A DNA stretch of 8,450 bases from Hyphomicrobium sp. (GTDB taxonomy: Bacteria; Pseudomonadota; Alphaproteobacteria; Rhizobiales; Hyphomicrobiaceae): the NCBI GenBank assembly GCA_030598645.1, contig JAUVPN010000104.1:1-8450 (forward strand), written 5' to 3'. How positions within the stretch are numbered: position 1 is the stretch's first letter; each line of letters starts with the position of its first letter. Below the pieces are notes generated by a model, which was not told the origin of the DNA, did no database searches, and saw only the letters and a program-made list of their open reading frames with translations. Position numbers and translations under genes: made by a program. Positions 4,947 through 8,450 of this stretch are shown here, in pieces.

Positions 4947-6754
4947 AGGCGAAGCAGCCGCATCTCTCGATCGTAGATGATCTCGCCGCTAGGGATACGC
5001 ATTTCGCGCACGAGTTCGAGGATTCTGCGATTTGGAGCTGGCGTGGCAAGACTAGCGAGCATCGCGCCAAGAGCGCCAGCGGGAATACCCAAAAGACCTG
5101 CAAGAGGGCCCGATAAACCGATTGAGGATCCAGCCAGCATCGCCACGAGCGCAACGCCAAACCCGGAGGATAGGCCAGCGATAGCGCCAAAGGAATTCAT
5201 GCGCTTCCACCAGATCGACAAGACGAGGACGGAAAACAGCGTGGAACCGGTGAGCGCTAGGCAGGTGAGCAAAAGCAACAGCGGATCTGTTGGCGCCAGT
5301 AACGCGATCAAACCGCCCAGGATGGCAACAACACTAAGAGCTATGCGCGCCACCCAAACCCTTGAGCCACTCGGCAGCGGCTCCCACGAAAGCCCATTGA
5401 TCACATCCTCGGCAATCACGTTACCGAGTGCGCCAACCACGGCACCCGCTGCTACGAGTGCCGCCGCGACGCCTCCCGCCGCGGCAAAATACACAAATAC
5501 GCTCGGCAGCCCTGCCGCTATTGGCAGACTTAGGAACACGGCATCACGCCAAAAACTGAAGCTCGCAAAGGCAAGCCGTGTCGAGCGTGTATCGATCTGC
5601 GCCAACCCGAGCTCGGTTAGGGACCGGAGCCAATCGGGAACCTCCGTGGGGGCCGCGACCGCAACGATATCCATCAAGTAGTCACGCATGAATACCGATA
5701 TCGAAGCAACCGTCAGCATAACCAAACCGAAAAATACGGTCGCCCAGCCCAGCGCCTTACGCGTTTCGTAGACACCGGGCGTCATCGTCACGCGCGGCAG
5801 CAGCCACGGGGCAGACGCCACTCCGGCGGCAACCGTCAACATGGCCACGACGAATGCTGCAGGGCCGACGCTACCGAACGGTGCGGTGAAACGCTTCGCG
5901 ACGGGCAGCATCCCGTCTCCTGGAAGCATAAAGGCGAAACTAGACGCATCAACGATGGGCAACCCTTGGATCGCTTCGTTGCGCACGAGCTCGCGCAGCA
6001 GCGGACCCTGCGTCAATTGCGGCAATGGGAAATTGGTGACCATGACAGCGACGATAGCCACCGGCACGATGAGCGCGAGGATTGCTGCTATTGCTTGCGC
6101 GCTGCTCGACCATGCGAACGAACGCATCCCGCCGAATATTAAGCCAAGGACGATGCAAAACACGAGCAACACAACCATCAGACTCTGGGGCTGGCCGACG
6201 AGCCAGGCGGCCACAAAGGACCCCATTCGCAATTCGGCGACGAGAAGAAGAAGCATCGGAACTGCGACAAGCGCAGCGCATAGAATGCGCACTGTCACGC
6301 TGTCGAAGCGGCGGCCAAGGTAACTCGGCACTGTGAACGCCCCAAACTTGCGCAAGAATGGTGCCAGCATCACAGCCATCAAAACGAACCCGGCAAGCCC
6401 GCCGACGACAATGAATAGGGCATCAAAACCGATTATGAAGAACACGCCGGTCATCGCCACAACACCGGTAGCCCCCATCGCGGAGGAGGCGATACCAAGC
6501 CCGGTGTAGCCGGCAGGCACACGTCGCCCGACTACGAAGAAGTCAAGCGGATCCTTTGTGAAAACGGACGCGGCAATGGCCGTGTAAAGCAGCAAGGGCC
6601 CTATGAGCATGACCCATCTCAGCGCCGCATCTGGCGCGCCGAGTTGCTCGAAGATAATGAGCAGCAAGACAAGCCCTGAAAGCGCGCTGACGAAGATGCC
6701 AAAATAGGTGCCAAGCCGCGGGTTCACCAGTCGAGAGTGAGGCATGAGCGACAT
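4931..6754 (-). CDS. Sodium:solute symporter large subunit (SSS family, VC_2705/ActP-like)
   Basis: The 607-residue product is very hydrophobic, with about 13-14 membrane segments. It shows SSS family landmarks: DFFVVGRRVPAGYTGLGIAS (about 71-90) after the second segment, the TVPSYLGRRFDS motif at the cytoplasmic end of a following helix, and a late cluster ITPG-like loop (PRVTMTPGVYETRKALGW). Such proteins have a LeuT-like fold and import small organic acids or similar solutes with sodium. The VC_2705-type subfamily is marked by being paired with a DUF4212 protein, as here: the small subunit gene lies 23 bp upstream on the same strand. Acetate or another short organic acid is a reasonable guess for the substrate, not shown by the sequence. 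The soluble tail (about the last 35 residues, EIIYDREMRLLRLKNRD) is cytoplasmic. The ATG at 6754 is used because GGTGGG lies upstream; a second in-frame ATG at 6745 lacks a site. Confidence 0.92.
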   Translation of the reverse strand: MSLMPHSRLVNPRLGTYFGIFVSALSGLVLLLIIFEQLGAPDAALRWVMLIGPLLLYTAIAASVFTKDPLDFFVVGRRVPAGYTGLGIASSAMGATGVVAMTGVFFIIGFDALFIVVGGLAGFVLMAVMLAPFLRKFGAFTVPSYLGRRFDSVTVRILCAALVAVPMLLLLVAELRMGSFVAAWLVGQPQSLMVVLLVFCIVLGLIFGGMRSFAWSSSAQAIAAILALIVPVAIVAVMVTNFPLPQLTQGPLLRELVRNEAIQGLPIVDASSFAFMLPGDGMLPVAKRFTAPFGSVGPAAFVVAMLTVAAGVASAPWLLPRVTMTPGVYETRKALGWATVFFGLVMLTVASISVFMRDYLMDIVAVAAPTEVPDWLRSLTELGLAQIDTRSTRLAFASFSFWRDAVFLSLPIAAGLPSVFVYFAAAGGVAAALVAAGAVVGALGNVIAEDVINGLSWEPLPSGSRVWVARIALSVVAILGGLIALLAPTDPLLLLLTCLALTGSTLFSVLVLSIWWKRMNSFGAIAGLSSGFGVALVAMLAGSSIGLSGPLAGLLGIPAGALGAMLASLATPAPNRRILELVREMRIPSGEIIYDREMRLLRLKNRD

Positions 6755-6777
6755 GGAGACGGACCCACCAGCTTAAG

Positions 6778-7038
6778 CTATATGTCCTCGTGAGCGCCGT
6801 GCCAATGATCGACCGCGTCTTGGCGATTGACGAAGCTTGCTACCGTGAAGATAGCGATCAATGCAATGCCGTGCGCAGACAAGAAATACCCCAAGGGAAA
6901 CCCCAGAAACTTCTCAGTATTCAGGCTTTCGGCATAGAGCGGCAGCACGATTATCACCGCAAGAAAAGGTACTGTGCTCGCCAGCATCTGCCACTTGGTG
7001 TGCCGCCAATAGGGTTTGCGTTCCTTGCGCTCGATCAT
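6778..7038 (-). CDS. DUF4212 sodium/substrate symporter small subunit
   Basis: The ATG at 7038-7036, 5 nt after AGAGGGG, gives an 86-residue product. It begins with a basic tip (MIERKERKPYWRHTKW), then two hydrophobic segments (MLASTVPFLAVIIVLPLYA and FPLGYFLSAHGIALIAIFTVA), and ends in a polar tail with FVNRQDAVDHWHG. Two membrane segments, the YWRHT N terminus and the LGF-PLGYF-AHG pattern are typical of DUF4212, the small partner of VC_2705-type symporters and comparable in context to YjcH next to ActP. It probably assembles with or helps insert the large subunit encoded 23 bp downstream. A longer in-frame extension to 7185 is open but has no family resemblance and includes the leader, so I reject it. 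Confidence 0.92.
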   Translation of the reverse strand: MIERKERKPYWRHTKWQMLASTVPFLAVIIVLPLYAESLNTEKFLGFPLGYFLSAHGIALIAIFTVASFVNRQDAVDHWHGAHEDI

Positions 7039-7042
7039 GTTA

Positions 7043-7081
7043 GCCCCTCTATGACTCTCGCCAGCCCCGGGGCGCAGCCCC
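7043..7081 (-). promoter_or_regulatory. GGGGC/GCCCC elements able to compete for the DUF4212 ribosome site
   Basis: On the minus strand GGGGC (7081-7077), GCCCC (7073-7069), GGGGC (7068-7064) and the ribosome-site GGGGC (7047-7043) lie within 39 bp. The single GCCCC can pair upstream around a 3-nt loop, or directly with the ribosome site. This could modulate translation of the symporter operon, but short GC words are common here. Confidence 0.25.
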
Positions 7082-7163
7082 GCTCTGCGCATCAAATCAC
7101 CCAACAGTGAGACGCATATATGGCGTGGCACCGGCGCCGTCTGCTCTTTCTCACATATGGCCG

Positions 7164-7198
7164 TAGACGGCGGTACGTTGGGCATCCACCGCCGTCTA
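7164..7198. repeat. Perfect 11-bp inverted repeat in the symporter/mscL intergenic region
   Basis: TAGACGGCGGT (7164-7174) and ACCGCCGTCTA (7188-7198) are exact reverse complements separated by 13 bp. The repeat lies about 42 bp before the mscL start and 126 bp before the DUF4212 start. No T run follows on either strand, so it is not a standard terminator. It could be an operator dyad for a dimeric regulator, or a hairpin in the 5' leader of mscL. Confidence 0.6.
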
Positions 7199-7239
7199 GC
7201 CTACTCCATCAGGCCATATTGCGAGGAAGGAAAAAGGTT

Positions 7240-7617
7240 ATGTGGCAGGAGTTCAAAGAATTCGCAATAAGAGGCAATGCGGTTGATCCTGCCATTGGCA
7301 TAATCATAGGGGTGGCATTTGCGCCAATTCTCAAAACGCTGGCCGCCGACATCTTGATGCCCGTGATTGGCTATGCCACCGCAGGCACTCAGTTTTCTAG
7401 TTTCGCGATCATACCCATTGAAGGGGTCCACAACCAATATGGCCACTTCCTCAATGCTTTGGCCCCGTTCATAAGCACCGCACTAGCACTATTCTTGATC
7501 ATCAAATACATCAATGTAATGCGCAGGCCTCCAGAAGCTCCGCCCGAGCCAACGGCGCGACCGCAGTCAGAGCTCCATCAAAAAGAATTCCGGGACGCGG
7601 TCATCCAAGCAACTTAA
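7240..7617 (+). CDS. mscL: Large-conductance mechanosensitive channel MscL
   Basis: The 125-residue product starts at the ATG at 7240, with AGGAAGG 9 nt upstream. Longer in-frame starts to 7120 add an arginine-rich stretch unlike MscL. The order is an N-terminal amphipathic helix (MWQEFKEFAIRGN), the pore-lining TM1 (AIGIIIGVAFAPILKTLAADILMP), a periplasmic loop (FSSFAIIPIEGV), the TM2 region with YGHFLNALAPFISTALALFLIIKYIN, and a cytoplasmic tail ending LHQKEFRDAVIQAT. E. coli MscL has 136 residues; the difference is mainly in the loop and tail. The channel is a homopentamer that opens under membrane tension to release solutes at osmotic downshock. The A-x-G-x-x-x-G packing pattern of TM1 is kept, but the position matching gate residue Leu19 of E. 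coli is Pro17, and Gly30-Lys31 is Ala-Pro. It may therefore gate differently. Its stop is 6 bp from the convergent radical SAM gene. Confidence 0.92.
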   Translation: MWQEFKEFAIRGNAVDPAIGIIIGVAFAPILKTLAADILMPVIGYATAGTQFSSFAIIPIEGVHNQYGHFLNALAPFISTALALFLIIKYINVMRRPPEAPPEPTARPQSELHQKEFRDAVIQAT

Positions 7618-7623
7618 CAGGCT

Positions 7624-8450
7624 TCACGAGCAGCTGCCTCCGCCCAACACGCAAAATTTGGCGCAATGGGAGTGGCAGAGTTTTACCGAGCCGTTCGCGA
7701 ACATACCGCCGTCCACTTGTGCGGCGGCGGCAAGCGTCTGCCCCATCTCGAAGGCCTTGTCGTAGGGCAGCAACGTGCAAGGCAGGACGACAGGTGCGGC
7801 CTCGCCCTTGCGCTTCACGACCATGCGGGCCGATGCGCACATCACCTCACTCGGCGTCTTATTCAAGATACCCCAGCAGCGTGTGGTGATCTCGGGAACA
7901 TCGTCTCCGCCATCCATTTCGGGAAAGAGCACGAGTTGTGTACGGTCGTCTGGCTCGATGCGCCAGCCGTGTTCTTTGATCAGCGCGGCATAGCCTGAGC
8001 GAGTGTCCACCTCATTCTCACCCCAGCACGTCCGCCCCGCGATCGCGATCTGAAATCCTTGCGCGGACAGCCAATCCATCCCTTGCAACGCATTCTCCCA
8101 CGTGTGCGGCCCCCGCTCGGTCTCGTGCAATGCGCGTGTATAGTGATCCAGGCTAACACGTAGAGTTAGCTTTCCCTTGTAGGTCTCATTCAGCTGCTCT
8201 AGGGCGCGCTTTATGCGTGGGCGTTGCATGGGCAGCATTGCGTTGGTCAACACCAACACCTCGAAGTCGCGCGCCAGCGCATCGGCAAGCATCTCAAGGA
8301 TCTCAGGATTCAAAAATGGCTCACCGCCCGTGAGCGCGACCTCCCGCGTGCCCAGCGCCTGCGCCTCTTTCAGGAAGGGGGTGACTTCTTCCACGGTTAT
8401 GTATACGAGGCGATCGTTGGCGGGGCTCGATTCGATGTAGCAACTCCGGC
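7624..8450 (-). CDS. Radical SAM domain protein with cysteine-rich C terminus, 5' end outside the window
   Basis: About 274 residues are visible and the frame stays open to the right edge, so the N terminus is missing. The edge falls inside the radical SAM cysteine motif: the codons read R-S-C-Y-I-E-S-S, and the broken codon before them ends in GC, as a Cys codon would, giving C-R-S-C. Further motifs are VALTGGEPFLNPE (the GGEP SAM-binding motif), FEVLVLTNAM, and LRVSLDHY, which together make a partial TIM-barrel. The C-terminal part has many cysteines (RCW, VMCAS, LPCTLLPYD, and KLCHSHCAKFCVLGGGSC at the very end), suggesting auxiliary iron-sulfur clusters as in SPASM-type enzymes. Such enzymes modify peptides or small molecules using a 5'-deoxyadenosyl radical; the substrate here is unknown and no precursor peptide gene is visible. 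The GTG at 8394 is internal, not the start, because family-like sequence continues upstream of it. Confidence 0.88.
   Translation of the reverse strand, partial: RSCYIESSPANDRLVYITVEEVTPFLKEAQALGTREVALTGGEPFLNPEILEMLADALARDFEVLVLTNAMLPMQRPRIKRALEQLNETYKGKLTLRVSLDHYTRALHETERGPHTWENALQGMDWLSAQGFQIAIAGRTCWGENEVDTRSGYAALIKEHGWRIEPDDRTQLVLFPEMDGGDDVPEITTRCWGILNKTPSEVMCASARMVVKRKGEAAPVVLPCTLLPYDKAFEMGQTLAAAAQVDGGMFANGSVKLCHSHCAKFCVLGGGSCS

Noticed and set aside
4977..5681. 234-codon plus-strand frame opposite the symporter gene
   Set aside because: Its Ala/Pro/Ser/Thr-rich composition is the mirror of the Ala/Gly/Leu membrane segments of the true gene on the other strand.
5841..6323. 160-codon plus-strand frame opposite the symporter gene
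   Set aside because: It is an antisense shadow with Arg/Thr/Ala bias, no ribosome site and no domain.
6770..6779. Palindrome AGCTTAAGCT between the DUF4212 and symporter genes
   Set aside because: It is a single 10-bp palindrome with no loop, so it cannot form a useful RNA hairpin. As it overlaps the stop of the small-subunit gene, chance is the simplest explanation.
7120..7239. N-terminal extension of MscL to an upstream ATG
   Set aside because: The added stretch is arginine-rich, contains the 11-bp dyad, and is unlike any MscL N terminus. MWQEFKEF at 7240 is the standard opening with a good ribosome site.
1..8450. Search for tRNA or rRNA genes, CRISPR repeats, transposases and phage or defence genes
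   Set aside because: I saw no cloverleaf-like segment, no regularly spaced direct repeats in noncoding DNA, no terminal inverted repeats with target duplications, and no recombinase, toxin or nuclease motifs in any plausible frame.

Overview
The window looks like chromosomal DNA of an alphaproteobacterium, probably order Hyphomicrobiales. The pointers are a PodJ-like polarity protein with Sel1 repeats, a small envelope protein of a type I associate with rhizobial relatives, a possible CtrA box next to a GANTC site, and moderately high G+C with strong GC-rich third positions. I cannot name the genus. I see no mobile element, CRISPR array, rRNA or tRNA.

Layout, left to right. (1) The left edge cuts a minus-strand TauE/SafE (TSUP) membrane transporter gene, of which only the first 27 codons (82 to 1) are visible. 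A leader of about 350 bp precedes it and holds several perfect inverted repeats, including a 9-bp long-range pairing. (2) A large minus-strand gene (3639 to 439) encodes a PodJ-like bitopic protein: cytoplasmic coiled coils, acidic linker, one membrane segment and about four Sel1 repeats. (3) A 342-bp divergent intergenic region follows. (4) Two plus-strand genes only 8 bp apart encode a small membrane-anchored protein of unknown function and YjbQ (UPF0047). (5) A minus-strand pair encodes a DUF4212 small subunit and a large sodium:solute symporter, converging on yjbQ. (6) mscL lies on the plus strand. (7) A minus-strand radical SAM gene converges on mscL and runs off the right edge, losing its 5' end.

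The genes do not form one pathway. They are small independent units: envelope transport (TSUP, the symporter pair, MscL), cell polarity and envelope organisation (PodJ-like), and metabolic enzymes (YjbQ, radical SAM). The symporter pair is the one clear functional operon. The hypothetical/yjbQ pair is probably co-transcribed, but no shared function is evident.

The points most worth a second look are the structured leader of the TSUP gene, a proline at the usual gate leucine of MscL, the cell-cycle-type motifs upstream of the PodJ-like gene, and the 29-residue tandem repeat in its linker. I find no convincing evidence for a wholly new multi-gene system here.
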